A DNA stretch of 64,000 nt from Arthrobacter sp. Leaf234 (GTDB lineage: Bacteria > Actinomycetota > Actinomycetes > Actinomycetales > Micrococcaceae). Each line of letters starts with the position of its first letter. The first letter of the stretch is position 1. Made by a program: the position numbers and the translations under genes. The stretch lies in NCBI RefSeq assembly GCF_001422665.1, contig NZ_LMLU01000008.1:1-64000 (forward strand), read 5' to 3'. The notes beneath the pieces were generated by a model. That model was not told the DNA's origin, ran no database searches, and saw nothing but the letters and a program-made list of their open reading frames with translations. Positions 41,658 to 51,866 of the stretch are shown in pieces.

Positions 41658-42428
41658 GTGGCGGAACGAACACCGGCAGCTCGACAGGATTCGAACACCG
41701 TTGACGCCCCGACCGACGTCGTGCCCCTCAGCGCGGGCCGCGGCAGGCCACGGGGCCGGTCCGTGTCCAAAGGACTGACGGCCCGTCAGCTGACCATCCT
41801 GGAGACCATCCAGCGGTCGATTGCCGACAAGGGGTATCCCCCGTCCATGCGGGAGATCGGCGACACCGTCGGTCTGGCGAGCCTGTCGAGCGTCACGCAC
41901 CAGCTGTCACAGCTCGAGCGCCTCGGCTATGTCCGGCGGGACCCGAAGCGGCCCCGTGCCATGGAGGTCCTGCTGCCGCTGACGCTTGCCGCGGAGACGC
42001 CGGGTGACGCGTCGTCCGCGTCGGGTACGGCCCCGGAGCAGCAGTTCGCCGTCGACACGGCGCTGGTGCCGCTCGTCGGACGCATCGCGGCGGGTGGACC
42101 GATCCTGGCCGATCAGGTGGTGGAGGACGTGATGCCCCTCCCCCGGCAGCTCGTGGGCCACGGCGATCTGTTCATGCTCAGGGTGTCCGGGGACTCGATG
42201 GTCGACGCCGCCATCTGCGACGGCGACTGGGTGGTGGTGCGGCGTCAGCAGAGCGCCCAGAACGGCGACATCGTGGCTGCCCTGCTGGACGACGAGGCGA
42301 CGGTCAAGACCTTCCGCCAGCGCGACGGCCACACGTGGCTCCTGCCGCAGAACACCCGCTACGAACCGATCCTCGGAGACCACGCGAGCATCATGGGCAA
42401 GGTCGTCTCGGTGATGCGGGCTCTCTAG
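41658..42428 (+). CDS. lexA: LexA repressor
   Basis: SOS repressor that self-cleaves when RecA filaments form. The winged-helix DNA-binding domain ([20 protein letters not shown], then [20 protein letters not shown]) is followed by the S24 peptidase domain. The cleavage-site Ala-Gly is in [10 protein letters not shown], the nucleophilic Ser in [11 protein letters not shown], and the general-base Lys in DEATVKTF. The GTG at 41658 was chosen because AAAGG lies 6 nt upstream (256 residues). An in-frame ATG at 41553 would add 35 residues of low complexity. Controlled by its own two LexA boxes. Confidence 0.96.
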   Translation: MAERTPAARQDSNTVDAPTDVVPLSAGRGRPRGRSVSKGLTARQLTILETIQRSIADKGYPPSMREIGDTVGLASLSSVTHQLSQLERLGYVRRDPKRPRAMEVLLPLTLAAETPGDASSASGTAPEQQFAVDTALVPLVGRIAAGGPILADQVVEDVMPLPRQLVGHGDLFMLRVSGDSMVDAAICDGDWVVVRRQQSAQNGDIVAALLDDEATVKTFRQRDGHTWLLPQNTRYEPILGDHASIMGKVVSVMRAL

Positions 42429-42713
42429 CCCGTTCCGACCGGGGCGGGAGCCCGCCCGCCCGGTGATCGCCCGACGGTGCTGGGACACCTGCCGAGGGGG
42501 TACTGCCCGCGGGCATCCTGCACGGCCCCCGCCCGGTGACCTCAGCGCCCCGAGAACCACCTGAGGACACCCCGCCCGGAGACCTCGGCGCTACGAGACC
42601 CGCCGGAGAACACCGCACCCCGAGACCTCGGCGCCCCGAGACCCGCCGAAGAACACCGCACCCCGAGACCTCGGCGCCCCGAGACCCGCCGGAGGACACC
42701 GGGCCCGGAGCCC
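42429..42713. other. Intergenic region between lexA and the DinG-like gene
   Basis: No gene. The left 110 bp show nothing recognisable apart from GC-rich sequence that may include the lexA terminator. The right part is the 43-bp repeat array listed separately. Confidence 0.7.
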
Positions 42714-42755
42714 TCAGCGCCCCGAGATCCGCTCGAGGATGCCGGTGACCGTGGC
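42541..42755. repeat. 43-bp tandem repeat, five copies, seeded by a gene's 3' end
   Basis: Five units with an exact 43-bp period (anchor CTC at 42541, 42584, 42627, 42670 and 42713), each containing a CTC(A/G)GCGC(C/T)(C/A)CGAGA core. The fifth unit contains the stop codon and last codons of the DinG-like helicase gene. The other four lie downstream of that gene and are more like one another. 43 is not a multiple of three. There are no spacers, so it is not a CRISPR array. Confidence 0.9.
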
Positions 42756-44795
42756 CCGGTCCGTCGTCGCCCAGAAGGGCGGCAGCGCTGCCCGGAGGAA
42801 CCCGCCGTACCGCGCCGTGGCGAGACGGCTGTCCAGCACGGCGACGACCCCCCGGTCACCGGTGGCACGGATCAGGCGTCCCGCTCCCTGGGCGAGGCGG
42901 ACCGCCGCGTGCGTGGCGGACACGCTCATGAACCCGTTGCCGCCGTTCCGGGCGACGTCCCGGGTGCGCGCCGTCATCAGCGGATCGTCCGGCCGCGGGA
43001 AGGGGATGCGATCGATCACGACGAGGCGGCAGGACTCCCCCGGCACATCGACGCCCTGCCAGAGCGACATGGTGCCGAACAGGCACGTGTCCTGTTCCTC
43101 GGCGAACTGCGTGACCAGGGCGTTGAGCGAGGACTCCCCCTGGCAGAGGATCTCGAAGTCCACCTTCGGGCGCAGTGCCTCCGCGGCTTCCTCGGCGGCC
43201 CGCTTGGACGAGAAGAGCCCCAGCGCTCCGCCCCGCGACGCCGTGAGCAGCACCAGCAACTCCTCGAGCTGCGCGTCCGACGTCCCGCGCTCAGGTTTCG
43301 GCAGATCCTTGGCGACGTACAGAACGCCCTGGCGGGGGTAGTCGAACGGACTGCCCACGTCCACGCCGGTCCACGCCGGCGCGCCCGGGCCACTCAGACC
43401 CAGGGACCCGGCGACCGGGCCGAATTCGGATCCGATGGCCAGTGTCGCCGACGTCAGGATCACGGTGTGGTCCTCGAAGAGCCCTTCGCGGAGCCGGCCG
43501 GCCACCGAGAGCGGCGCCACGTTGAGGGTCGCCGGCGCACTCTCGTCCGCCGGTGAATAGCCGGATCCGGGCGTGAAGCTGCTGGGCCTCGACGCCCAGA
43601 CCACCTCCTTCGCGTCCGACGCCGCGAGGATCCGCTCGGCCAGGTCGAACACGAGCGTGACGCGGGACCTCGCCATCTGGCGTCCGCCGTCCGCATCGGC
43701 CTCGGACTTCCCGTCCGTCCTGGTGTCGGAGAGGGCGGCGCGAGCCGCATCGCGGACCTGGGCGAGGGTCTGCTCCAGATCGTCCGGGAGCCCGCCGGCG
43801 AGCAGACCGGAGGAGACCAGCTCGGACGCGGCCTCGAAGGCGCTGGCTGCGGAGCCGAGCGCTGTCGTCGCAACGGACGCATGGCGCCTGAGGCCGGCGG
43901 CCGCCGTGCTGACCATGGCGGCGGAGAGCTGACCGGAGACGGCCCCGGTGACACGGTCGTGGAGCTCGTGCGCCTCGTCGATCACGACGACGTCGTACTC
44001 GGGCAGCACGGCGAGCCCCTCGAAGGCGCTGATCGCCAGCATGGCGTGATTCGTGATGATGATGTCGGCGTCGGCCGCCGCGGCGCGGGCCTTCTCGCTG
44101 AAGCACTCCTGGGCGACGGGGCAGCGCGCGGCGCCGAGGCACTCCATGCTGGAGACGGACACCTGCCGCCATGCACGATCGCTGACGCCGGGCACGAGGT
44201 CGTCGCGGTCACCCGTCTCCGTCTCCTCCGCCCACTCCCGGAGCCGGACCACCTCACGGCCCAGAGCCGAGGCGGTTCCACCCGCGATGGCGGCCGGCGC
44301 CGGGTGGGGAGCCGCATCCTCGCCGAGGCTGAAGAGCGTGTCCGGCGCATCCTCCTCCGGGAATCCCCCGCCGGTCTTGTGCAGGCAGACGTAGTTCGAG
44401 CGCCCCTTGAGCAGCGCGACGTCGACCGGCCGGGCAAGCGCGGGCCGGACCGCGTCCAGCAGTCGTGGCAGGTCCCGGCCCACGATCTGTGCCTGGAGGG
44501 CGAGCGTCGCGGTCGATACGACGGACGGGCGATCGCTGTCCATGGCGTGGGCGATCAGGGGCACCAGATAGGCGAGCGACTTGCCGGTTCCCGTGCCGGC
44601 CTGGACGAGCAGGTGGTCGCCCGAGTGGATCGCCTCACTGACCTGACGGACCATCTCGTGCTGGCCCGAGCGCATCTCCCCGCCCATGGCGGAGACGGCG
44701 GCGTCGAGGAGCTCGAGCGCCTGGCGTGATTCCGGGGAAGGGCGAGCCGCGTCCGGCGCCGCGACGGCGGCGCCGGACCGCGTGCTGTCACTCAT
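42714..44795 (-). CDS. DinG/XPD-like ATP-dependent DNA helicase
   Basis: Superfamily 2 iron-sulfur helicase of 693 residues. Walker A AGTGTGKS is at 66-73 and the DEAH box in VVIDEAHELHD. Four cysteines between them (NYVCLHK near 137, then ECLGAARCPVAQECF near 225) are arranged as in XPD/DinG iron-sulfur domains. Later motifs include LTSATLAIGSEFG and VDVPGESCRLVVIDRIPF, then QGAGRLIRATGDRG (motif VI). DinG-type enzymes act 5'-3' on R-loops and unusual structures. It is 285 bp from lexA but convergent, and no LexA box precedes it. Its 5' end overlaps the hflX 3' end by 8 bp. Confidence 0.93.
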   Translation of the reverse strand: MSDSTRSGAAVAAPDAARPSPESRQALELLDAAVSAMGGEMRSGQHEMVRQVSEAIHSGDHLLVQAGTGTGKSLAYLVPLIAHAMDSDRPSVVSTATLALQAQIVGRDLPRLLDAVRPALARPVDVALLKGRSNYVCLHKTGGGFPEEDAPDTLFSLGEDAAPHPAPAAIAGGTASALGREVVRLREWAEETETGDRDDLVPGVSDRAWRQVSVSSMECLGAARCPVAQECFSEKARAAAADADIIITNHAMLAISAFEGLAVLPEYDVVVIDEAHELHDRVTGAVSGQLSAAMVSTAAAGLRRHASVATTALGSAASAFEAASELVSSGLLAGGLPDDLEQTLAQVRDAARAALSDTRTDGKSEADADGGRQMARSRVTLVFDLAERILAASDAKEVVWASRPSSFTPGSGYSPADESAPATLNVAPLSVAGRLREGLFEDHTVILTSATLAIGSEFGPVAGSLGLSGPGAPAWTGVDVGSPFDYPRQGVLYVAKDLPKPERGTSDAQLEELLVLLTASRGGALGLFSSKRAAEEAAEALRPKVDFEILCQGESSLNALVTQFAEEQDTCLFGTMSLWQGVDVPGESCRLVVIDRIPFPRPDDPLMTARTRDVARNGGNGFMSVSATHAAVRLAQGAGRLIRATGDRGVVAVLDSRLATARYGGFLRAALPPFWATTDRATVTGILERISGR

Positions 44796-46365
44796 GCCGG
44801 ACGTACGGCTCCAGCTCGGCTGCCAGGCCCTCGCGGACCATCACCTCGAGGCGGGTCCCCTCGTCGACGTGCTCCATCCCGAGGATCTCGGCATCCTCTT
44901 CGTGGAGGCGGCTGACGATCTCGCCGTGCTCGTAGGGCACCATCAGGTCGAGCTTCACCCCGGGGCGCGGGATGCTCGTGCTGATCAGCTGCCGCAGTTC
45001 GGTCAGGCCCGCACCGGTCCGGGCGGAGACGACCACGGAGCGCGGCTCCCGCTGACGCAGTCGCTCGATGACGAACGGATCGGCTGCATCGGCCTTGTTG
45101 AGCACGATGATCTCGGGGACGTTCCGGGCCTCGACCTCCGTCAGCACCGCGCGGACCGCGGCGATCTGCCCCTCGGGGTCGGGGTGGGAGGCGTCGACGA
45201 CGTGCAGGATGAGGTCCGAGTCGGCGACCTCCTCGAGGGTGGACCGGAAGGCCTCGATGAGCTGTGTGGGCAGCGACCGGACGAAGCCGACGGTGTCGGC
45301 CAGCGTGTAGCCGATCCCGTCCGGCGTCTCGGTGCGTCGGATGGTCGGATCGAGAGTCGCGAACAACGCGTTCTCGACGAGCACGCCGGCATCGGTGAGG
45401 CGGTTCAGGAGCGAGGACTTCCCGGCGTTCGTGTACCCGGCGATCGCCACGGACGGCACCTGGTTCCGGCGGCGGTTGGACCGCTTCGTCTCCCGGGCAG
45501 GCTTCATCGCCGCGATCTCCCGGCGCAGTTTCGCCATGCGGGTGCGGATCTTGCGTCGGTCGAGTTCGATCTTCGTCTCACCCGGTCCGCGCGATCCCAT
45601 GCCCGCCCCGGCACTGCCGACCTGGCCACCGGCCTGGCGGGACATCGACTCGCCCCAGCCACGCAGACGCGGCAGGAGGTACTCGAGCTGGGCCAGTTCC
45701 ACCTGCGCCTTGCCCTCGCGGGACTTGGCGTGCTGCGCGAAGATGTCGAGGATCAGGGCGGTCCGGTCGATGACCTTCACCTTGACGATGTCCTCGAGGC
45801 CACGCCGCTGGGACGGCGAGAGCTCGCTGTCCACGATCACGGTGTCCGCGCCCGTGGCCTGCACGATGTCCTTCAACTCCTGTGCCTTGCCCGAACCGAG
45901 GAACGTCCCGGGGTCCGGCTTGAGCCGGCGCTGGACGATCCCGTCGAGGACCTCGGAACCTGCTGTCTCGGCGAGGGCCGCCAGCTCCTGCAGCGAGTTC
46001 TCGGCATCCTGCGCCGTGCCCTCGCTCCACAGTCCGGCGAGGACCACGCGCTCGAGCCTCAGCTGGCGGTATTCGACCTCGGTGACGTCCTCGAGCTCCG
46101 TCGAGAGTCCCGCGACGCGCCGCAGGGCGCGGCGTTCGGCGAGATCCTGCTGGTCCCCGTCGGCGTCCGACGTCTCGTCCCCGTCCGAGAGGGCGAGCGC
46201 CCGCGATCGCCAGGTCTTCTCCGTGGGCGCGGCAGCCTGCTCCCATGTACCGGCCTTCGTCTTCGCCACGGCAGCTTCGTCGCTGGCGAGAATCCGATCG
46301 ATGACTGCCTGGATCTCCTCCGGGCCCATGTCGGCTCCGGTGGAATGTCCGTTGTTCGTGGTCAT
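44788..46365 (-). CDS. hflX: GTPase HflX
   Basis: Ribosome-associated GTPase that splits stalled or heat-damaged 70S ribosomes. The 525-residue product has an N-terminal HflX domain (VVLAGLWSEG, FLGSGKAQELKD, ELSPSQRRGLED) and a glycine-rich linker (GESMSRQAGGQVGSAGAG). The G domain follows: P-loop GYTNAGKSSLLNRL (about 310), DTVGF, and NKAD. About 75 acidic residues precede the conserved domain. ATG 46365 with AGGGAG upstream. Confidence 0.95.
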   Translation of the reverse strand: MTTNNGHSTGADMGPEEIQAVIDRILASDEAAVAKTKAGTWEQAAAPTEKTWRSRALALSDGDETSDADGDQQDLAERRALRRVAGLSTELEDVTEVEYRQLRLERVVLAGLWSEGTAQDAENSLQELAALAETAGSEVLDGIVQRRLKPDPGTFLGSGKAQELKDIVQATGADTVIVDSELSPSQRRGLEDIVKVKVIDRTALILDIFAQHAKSREGKAQVELAQLEYLLPRLRGWGESMSRQAGGQVGSAGAGMGSRGPGETKIELDRRKIRTRMAKLRREIAAMKPARETKRSNRRRNQVPSVAIAGYTNAGKSSLLNRLTDAGVLVENALFATLDPTIRRTETPDGIGYTLADTVGFVRSLPTQLIEAFRSTLEEVADSDLILHVVDASHPDPEGQIAAVRAVLTEVEARNVPEIIVLNKADAADPFVIERLRQREPRSVVVSARTGAGLTELRQLISTSIPRPGVKLDLMVPYEHGEIVSRLHEEDAEILGMEHVDEGTRLEVMVREGLAAELEPYVRHE

Positions 46366-46474
46366 GGTCTCCCTAGGTATGAGTAGGTCAATTCTACGTC
46401 CACGCACGACGACGGACACAGGCTCTTCTCCCAGCGCGAAATGTCGGCCGGACCGGTTGCCTGCAGGCTGCCAC

Positions 46475-46480
46475 TAGGCT
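46475..46480 (+). promoter_or_regulatory. Putative -10 of the RsmC-like gene (leaderless)
   Basis: TAGGCT ending 6 nt before the ATG at 46487. Confidence 0.45.
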
Positions 46481-46486
46481 TTCCCC

Positions 46487-47095
46487 ATGGAGTCCCAGCA
46501 CTATTTCAGCGAGCAGCCGTCCGGTCCGGACACCCGGAAACCCCTGTCTGTCGTCCTCGCCGGCGAACGGCGCGAGCTCGTGACCTCGTCGGGGATCTTC
46601 AGTCCCGACGGCGTCGACAAGGGCACGCGGATCCTCCTGGACGGCGTACCGGCCCCCGAGGGACAGCGGCTGCTGGACGTCGGGTGCGGGTGGGGTCCGA
46701 TCGCGCTGACCCTGGCGCTCCGGGCCCCGCAGGCGTCGGTTCTTGCGGTCGACGTGAACGAGCGGTGCCTCGCACTCACCGCCGAGAATGCGACACGCCT
46801 GGGCCTGACGAACATCACGGGCGCGAAGCCCGACGATGTCGACCCGGACCTCGAGTTCGACACCATCTGGTCGAATCCACCGATCCGTATCGGCAAGCAG
46901 GACCTCCACGCGCTGCTGCTCCGCTGGATCCCCCGGCTCGCCCCGGGCGGTCGGGCCTGGCTGGTGGTGCAGAAGAATCTCGGCGCCGACTCACTGCAGC
47001 GGTGGCTGGCGGACGAACTGCCCACCGGCTTCACGGTGCGGCGCGCCGAGACGTCCAAGTCCTTCCGCATCATCGAGGTGCACCGGGCGGACTGA
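46487..47095 (+). CDS. RsmC-like class I SAM-dependent methyltransferase
   Basis: 202-residue protein corresponding to the C-terminal catalytic domain of RsmC (16S rRNA guanine-N2 methyltransferase). SAM-binding motif I is LLDVGCGWGPIALTLAL. The amino-methyltransferase motif IV is WSNPPIRIGK, characteristic of N-methyltransferases acting on exocyclic amines. The N-terminal RsmC domain is absent, as in many Gram-positive homologues. Leaderless-type -10 upstream. The RNA target is not established. Confidence 0.9.
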   Translation: MESQHYFSEQPSGPDTRKPLSVVLAGERRELVTSSGIFSPDGVDKGTRILLDGVPAPEGQRLLDVGCGWGPIALTLALRAPQASVLAVDVNERCLALTAENATRLGLTNITGAKPDDVDPDLEFDTIWSNPPIRIGKQDLHALLLRWIPRLAPGGRAWLVVQKNLGADSLQRWLADELPTGFTVRRAETSKSFRIIEVHRAD

Positions 47096-47150
47096 CGTCC
47101 CTGCCGCTCCGGCCCGTCCAGCGCCGGAACCACGATCACCGCACCGGGGT

Positions 47151-47195
47151 GAGCATTCAGGAGCATTCAGGCGCTGCTCAGGAGCCGTTCAGGAG
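47151..47195. repeat. 10-11-bp imperfect tandem repeat at the dapF stop codon
   Basis: GAGCATTCAG (47151), GAGCATTCAG (47161), GCGCTGCTCAG (47171), GAGCCGTTCAG (47182). The third unit includes the dapF stop (47178-47180). On the minus strand each unit supplies CTGA, putting TGA in more than one frame. Confidence 0.7.
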
Positions 47196-48158
47196 AGTGC
47201 CGTGGACCACCAGGACGGCCGGCCCGCTGAGCTGCACGTGCTCCCGACCCTCCGGACCGTCGAAGAAGGTCACGCCGACCACGCCGCCGGGTACCGTGAC
47301 GAGCCAGTGCGCCGGCGCCGTGGGCCCTGCCCAGAAGCGCGTCGCCGCTGCCGCGGCGCAGGCCCCGGTCCCGCAGGACTGCGTCTCTCCGACACCCCGC
47401 TCGTGCACCCTCATGGTCAGGCGACCCACGCCGTCGTCCCCCACCAGCGGATCGGACGGCACGACCAGCTCCACATTGGTCCCGAGCGGAGGCACCGGAT
47501 CCACGACCGGTGCCCTGTTCAGGTCGGTCCGGCCCAGTTCCTCGTACTCCGCCAGCGCGACGACGGTGTGCGGGTTGCCCATGCTGATCGACAGGCCGGG
47601 ACGATCGACGTCGAGCCCGCCCACGGCGACGAGCGAGTCCGTGCCCCGAGACACGGCGGCATCGGGCACGATGAACTCCCACGGGCCCATGTCCACCGCG
47701 TACCCGTCGCCGGACCGTGCGACGCGCTTGACGCCCGCGCGCGTACCGATGGCCAGTTCTCCGCCCTCGGGCAGGTGCGCGACGGACGTCTCGAGGAGGA
47801 AGTGGGCGAAGACGCGGACGCCGTTGCCGCACATCTCCGACACGGACCCGTCGCCGTTGCGGTAGTCCATGAACCATTCCGCGGCGGGTTCGGTCTGCAG
47901 GAGAGCGCGGCCCTCCGGGAGCGAGGACGAGCGGACCGCGCGGATGTAGCCGTCCGCGCCGATGCCGCGGTGCCGATCGCACAGGGCTGCGACGAAAGGG
48001 CGGTCCGTCGGTGCGAGGCCGTCGGGGTCGAGCACGAGGATGAAGTCGTTGCCCGTGCCATGGCCCTTGGTGAAGGTGAGCCCGGAGGAGCCTCCGACGA
48101 CGGCGTCCGTCTGGTGGGTGCCTCGGGCTGGTTCGGTGTCGCTGCGGAAGTCGGTCAC
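47178..48158 (-). CDS. dapF: Diaminopimelate epimerase
   Basis: PLP-independent racemase converting LL- to meso-diaminopimelate for lysine and peptidoglycan. The two active-site cysteines are in SEMCGNGVR and [10 protein letters not shown]. The substrate loop [10 protein letters not shown] is at about residues 31-40. The 326-residue length includes a 25-residue N-terminal extension. The GTG start overlaps the miaA stop by 4 bp, so miaB-miaA-dapF are co-translated. Confidence 0.96.
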   Translation of the reverse strand: MTDFRSDTEPARGTHQTDAVVGGSSGLTFTKGHGTGNDFILVLDPDGLAPTDRPFVAALCDRHRGIGADGYIRAVRSSSLPEGRALLQTEPAAEWFMDYRNGDGSVSEMCGNGVRVFAHFLLETSVAHLPEGGELAIGTRAGVKRVARSGDGYAVDMGPWEFIVPDAAVSRGTDSLVAVGGLDVDRPGLSISMGNPHTVVALAEYEELGRTDLNRAPVVDPVPPLGTNVELVVPSDPLVGDDGVGRLTMRVHERGVGETQSCGTGACAAAAATRFWAGPTAPAHWLVTVPGGVVGVTFFDGPEGREHVQLSGPAVLVVHGTLLNGS

Positions 48159-49075
48159 GCTTCCAAGGATAGGTCCCGGCGGGACCGCACCAGGGCGTCG
48201 GCGTCGTCGACGAGGCTCTCCTGCTGCGCGTCCAGCCAGGTGATCCTGGGGTCCCCCCGGAACCAGGTCAGTTGACGCTTCGCGAAGCGGCGCGTGGCGG
48301 CGATGGTCTCGTCGACGGCTTCGGCCTCGGTCAGGCCACCGTCGATGACCCGCAGGAACTGGCCGTAGCCGAGCGCGCGCGATGCCGTCCGCCCTTCGCG
48401 CAGTCCGCTCGCGGCGAGTCGCTCGACCTCCCTGCGCAGCCCGAGGCGGACCATGCCGTGCACGCGCTCCCCGAGACGCTCACGCAGGAGATCACGGTCC
48501 ACTGCCAGGCCGATCTGCACGGCCGGGTGATGATACTCGCGCGTCGGCATGAAGGAACTGAAGGGCCGCCCGCTGACCTCGTGGACCTCCAGCGCCCGGA
48601 CGAGGCGGCGGTCGTCCTCGATACGACCAGCGGATACGGGATCGACGGCCCGGAGCCGCTCACGGAAGACCGCGCGGCCGCCGTCGAGCAGTTCGGCCTC
48701 CAGGCGGGAGCGGACCGCCTGGTCTGTGGGAGGGAAGTCGAGACGGTCGAGGGCCGCCCGGAGGTACAGCCCCGAGCCACCGACGAGCACGGGAACCAGC
48801 CCGCGGCTGCGGATCTCGTCGATGGCACTCCGTGCGTCCCGCTGGTAGGCCGCGACGGATGCTTCCTGCGTGACGTCGAGGACGTCGAGGAGATGGTGCT
48901 CGACGCCCCGGCGGTCCTCGACAGGCAGCTTCGCCGTGCCGATGTCCATGCCGCGGTAGAACTGCAGCGCATCGGCATTGATCACTTCCCCGCCCAGCCG
49001 GTGTGCAAGTGCCACCCCGAGCTCGGACTTGCCTGATCCGGTCGGGCCGACCACGGCGACCACGGGGAGGATCAC
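48155..49075 (-). CDS. miaA: tRNA dimethylallyltransferase
   Basis: Transfers a dimethylallyl group to A37 of UNN-reading tRNAs, the substrate for MiaB. The P-loop [17 protein letters not shown] lies at the N-terminus. [28 protein letters not shown] and [11 protein letters not shown] are family motifs. 306 residues from the GTG at 49075, which overlaps the miaB stop (GTGA). Confidence 0.95.
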   Translation of the reverse strand: MILPVVAVVGPTGSGKSELGVALAHRLGGEVINADALQFYRGMDIGTAKLPVEDRRGVEHHLLDVLDVTQEASVAAYQRDARSAIDEIRSRGLVPVLVGGSGLYLRAALDRLDFPPTDQAVRSRLEAELLDGGRAVFRERLRAVDPVSAGRIEDDRRLVRALEVHEVSGRPFSSFMPTREYHHPAVQIGLAVDRDLLRERLGERVHGMVRLGLRREVERLAASGLREGRTASRALGYGQFLRVIDGGLTEAEAVDETIAATRRFAKRQLTWFRGDPRITWLDAQQESLVDDADALVRSRRDLSLEA

Positions 49076-50628
49076 CAGGCGCTCGCCCTGACGGGGAGGG
49101 CCGGCATGCCGAGGGACACGGCCCGGACGGCCCCGTCCCCTGCGGCGGGGACACCGCAGGAGTCGGCCTGGCTCCGGTCCCATGCGTCTCCTGCCCGGGA
49201 ACGGCGGAGGACGTACTGTTCGGGGCCCGGGTCCGAGAGCAGGTGGAACGACGCGGCCTCGGTGACGGGCACGGTGACGACGTCGCCGGGCCTCGGTGCG
49301 GGTGCTCCCTCGGGCACGGAGAAGTGGACGAGCCGCTGGTCGCGTGCCCGCCCGGTCAGGCGGTGCGTCTCGCTGCCCTTGCGGCCCTGCTGATCGGTCA
49401 CGAGCACCTCGACCGAGCGGCCGACCTGGCGGGCGTTCTCCTCGCGGGCGATGCGGTCCTGGAGTGCTGTGAGCCGTTCGAAGCGCTCCTGGACCACGGC
49501 CTTCGGGAGCTGGTCGGGAAGATCGGCAGCAGGCGTACCCGGCCGCTTCGAGTACTGGAACGTGAAGGCCGTCGCGAAGCGGGACCGCTCCACGACGTCG
49601 AGGGTGGCCTGGAAGTCCTCCTCGGTTTCGCCCGGGAACCCGACGATGATGTCCGTGGAGATCGCCGCGTCCGGCATGCGCTCGCGCACCCGGTCGAGGA
49701 TGCCGAGGAACCGTGAGGACCGGTAGGAGCGGCGCATCGCCTTGAGGATCCGGTCCGAGCCCGACTGCAGCGGCATGTGCAGCTGCGGCATCACGTTCGG
49801 CGTCTCCGCCATCGCCTCGATGACGTCATCGGTGAATGCTGCAGGGTGGGGGCTGGTGAAGCGCACGCGCTCGAGCCCCTCGATGGACCCGCAGGCGCGG
49901 AGCAGCTTGGCGAAGGCACCGCGGTCGCCGAACTCCACACCATAGGAATTGACGTTCTGCCCGAGCAGCGTGACCTCGACGGCCCCGTCCGCCACCAGCG
50001 CCTCGATCTCGGCGAGGATCTCCCCCGGCCTGCGGTCGCGCTCCTTCCCGCGCAGGGCGGGCACTATGCAGAAGGTGCAGGTGTTGTTGCACCCGACCGA
50101 GATGGAGACCCAGCCGGCGTAGACGGATTCGCGTTTCGTCGGGAGCGTGGACGGGAACACGTCGAGCGATTCCAGGATCTCCAGCTGTGCGTCCTGGTTG
50201 TGGCGTGCTCGCTGGAGCAGGGCGGGCAGGGCGCCGATGTTGTGGGTTCCGAAGACCGCGTCGACCCAGGGAGCCTTGGCGAGGATGGTCTCCCGATCCT
50301 TCTGCGCGAGGCACCCCCCGACGGCGATCTGCATCTCAGGTCGCTGCTCCTTGATGGCCTTGAGCATCCCGAGGTTGCCGTACAGCTTGTTGTCCGCGTT
50401 CTCGCGGACGGCGCAGGTGTTGAAGACGACGACGTCGGCCTGCCCGTCCTCGTTCCGGCTGAGGCCGGAGTCCTCGAGGAGGCCCGAGATCCGCTCGGAG
50501 TCGTGGACGTTCATCTGGCAGCCGAAGGTGCGCACCTCGTAGGTGCGTGGCGGTACCGGCAGGGCGGAGGGTGCTCCGGCTGGTTCGAGATCGATGGGGC
50601 CGACGGCGACGGGGACTGTGCTGCTCAC
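49072..50628 (-). CDS. miaB: tRNA-2-methylthio-N6-dimethylallyladenosine synthase
   Basis: Radical SAM methylthiotransferase with two [4Fe-4S] clusters. The N-terminal UPF0004 domain has cysteines in [23 protein letters not shown] and [10 protein letters not shown]. The radical SAM motif is [12 protein letters not shown] (CxxxCxxC). A TRAM domain follows near the C-terminus. The 518-residue product has a C-terminal extension of about 50 residues past TRAM. GTG start at 50628; TAGGCT (50636-50641) ends 7 nt upstream, suggesting leaderless transcription of miaB-miaA-dapF. Confidence 0.95.
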   Translation of the reverse strand: MSSTVPVAVGPIDLEPAGAPSALPVPPRTYEVRTFGCQMNVHDSERISGLLEDSGLSRNEDGQADVVVFNTCAVRENADNKLYGNLGMLKAIKEQRPEMQIAVGGCLAQKDRETILAKAPWVDAVFGTHNIGALPALLQRARHNQDAQLEILESLDVFPSTLPTKRESVYAGWVSISVGCNNTCTFCIVPALRGKERDRRPGEILAEIEALVADGAVEVTLLGQNVNSYGVEFGDRGAFAKLLRACGSIEGLERVRFTSPHPAAFTDDVIEAMAETPNVMPQLHMPLQSGSDRILKAMRRSYRSSRFLGILDRVRERMPDAAISTDIIVGFPGETEEDFQATLDVVERSRFATAFTFQYSKRPGTPAADLPDQLPKAVVQERFERLTALQDRIAREENARQVGRSVEVLVTDQQGRKGSETHRLTGRARDQRLVHFSVPEGAPAPRPGDVVTVPVTEAASFHLLSDPGPEQYVLRRSRAGDAWDRSQADSCGVPAAGDGAVRAVSLGMPALPVRASAW

Positions 50629-50827
50629 GGCATCAAGCCTACGACCGCCGGGACGGAGCTCCACAATCGCACCGGCCCGGTACAGCAGTCCGACGATGAG
50701 CCGAGCGACGGCCCGCCTCCGGTCGCGTCCGGTCGCACCCGGACCGGCGCCTCTGCGGGCACGCCCTCGACCTCCCGGGCTCTCGGCGCGATCTGCGTCT
50801 CCGCCATCCCCGGGTCATGCATGAGGG

Positions 50828-51862
50828 TCACCCCTCCGGCTCTGCCCCTTCTGCCGCATCTGCTGCCGCCCCGGCGATGACCTCCTTGACGATGGAGTAG
50901 GCACTCCCCGGGTTGTAGCCCTTCCGGGCGAGGACTCCGACGAGCCTGCGCATCTCCTTCTCGCGGACCGTCCGGTCGGCGAGATCGGCGGACACCCGAA
51001 GCTTCCGTCGGACCACGTCACGGGCCTGCTCGATCTCGTCCTCGTCGGACACCTGCTCGAGGGCATCCTCGACGAGCTCGACGGCGATGCCCTTCTCGGC
51101 CAGCTCGCGACGCAATGACGACCGGGACAGGGATTTGGCCGCGATCCGCGTGCGGACCCACATGCGCGCGAACTCCGCGTCATCGATCAGCTGCACCTCG
51201 ACGAACCGGTCGAGGAGCGCCGAGGCGACCGACGGAGGCACCTCCCGCTCGGCGAGCTTGCGGTCGAGTTGATGACGACTCCGCGCACCGAGGGCGAGTT
51301 GCCGCAGGAGCACCGAGCGACCCAGTGACGTCCACTCCTCGTCGGTCCTCGCCGCGTCGGCAGGCATCTCATCACCGTCAGGATGCCGCGGTGGCCCGGC
51401 CGGTCCGTCGAGTGCGGCATCCGCTCCGGTCCCGGTCTCGACTCGCGCCCCCTGCCGACGGCGGCGTCCCTGCGGCCGGGCTCTCGGGCTCTCGCCGCTG
51501 TCGGACAGCCCAACCGTCACATCCGCGGAGGCATCGGCGTCGGCATCGGCCGACGATCCGACGACCGGTCCGAACGGATCGACGAAGGAGCGTCCGCCGC
51601 GGCCGCTGGTAGCCCGCGCTCCCGGCTGCCGCCGGCTGCGCTTGGGCGTTCCGGCTTCCGTGCGCCCGGACGCCGACCTCGATACCCCGCTCCGGCCGAA
51701 GGAGGACGACCCGAACCGCGTCAGGCCCTTCCGCATGCCCTGCCGACGGGGAATCTCGCCGTCGCCGTCCGACCTTTCGGCAGGCTCCTGCGAGCTGTCG
51801 CCGCCGAATCGGCCGAAGGAGGTCCCCCACTCGACGGGACCCGCGCCGTCGTCCCCGTTCAT
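50828..51862 (-). CDS. recX: RecX regulatory protein with long N-terminal extension
   Basis: RecX binds and inhibits RecA filaments. The recognisable domain is the last ~160 residues: SLGRSVLLRQLALGARSRHQ, then EFARMWVRTRIAAKSLSRSS, and ARKGYNPGSAYSIVKEV at the end. The first ~175 residues are a low-complexity Arg/Gly/Ser/Asp-rich extension (for example SADADADASADV) without family similarity, roughly doubling the protein. ATG 51862 lies 4 bp after the recA stop, so recA-recX are one transcript. Confidence 0.92.
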   Translation of the reverse strand: MNGDDGAGPVEWGTSFGRFGGDSSQEPAERSDGDGEIPRRQGMRKGLTRFGSSSFGRSGVSRSASGRTEAGTPKRSRRQPGARATSGRGGRSFVDPFGPVVGSSADADADASADVTVGLSDSGESPRARPQGRRRRQGARVETGTGADAALDGPAGPPRHPDGDEMPADAARTDEEWTSLGRSVLLRQLALGARSRHQLDRKLAEREVPPSVASALLDRFVEVQLIDDAEFARMWVRTRIAAKSLSRSSLRRELAEKGIAVELVEDALEQVSDEDEIEQARDVVRRKLRVSADLADRTVREKEMRRLVGVLARKGYNPGSAYSIVKEVIAGAAADAAEGAEPEG

Positions 51863-51866
51863 GCGG

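Noticed and set aside
42391-42699. Open frame with repeated GGSRGAEV-type motifs
   Set aside because: It is the translation of the 43-bp DNA repeat array. 43 bp is not a multiple of three, so a coding function is unlikely.
42541-42755. Possible CRISPR array
   Set aside because: Units are directly adjacent with no variable spacers and no cas genes are nearby; the same holds for the 81-, 14- and 9-bp repeats.
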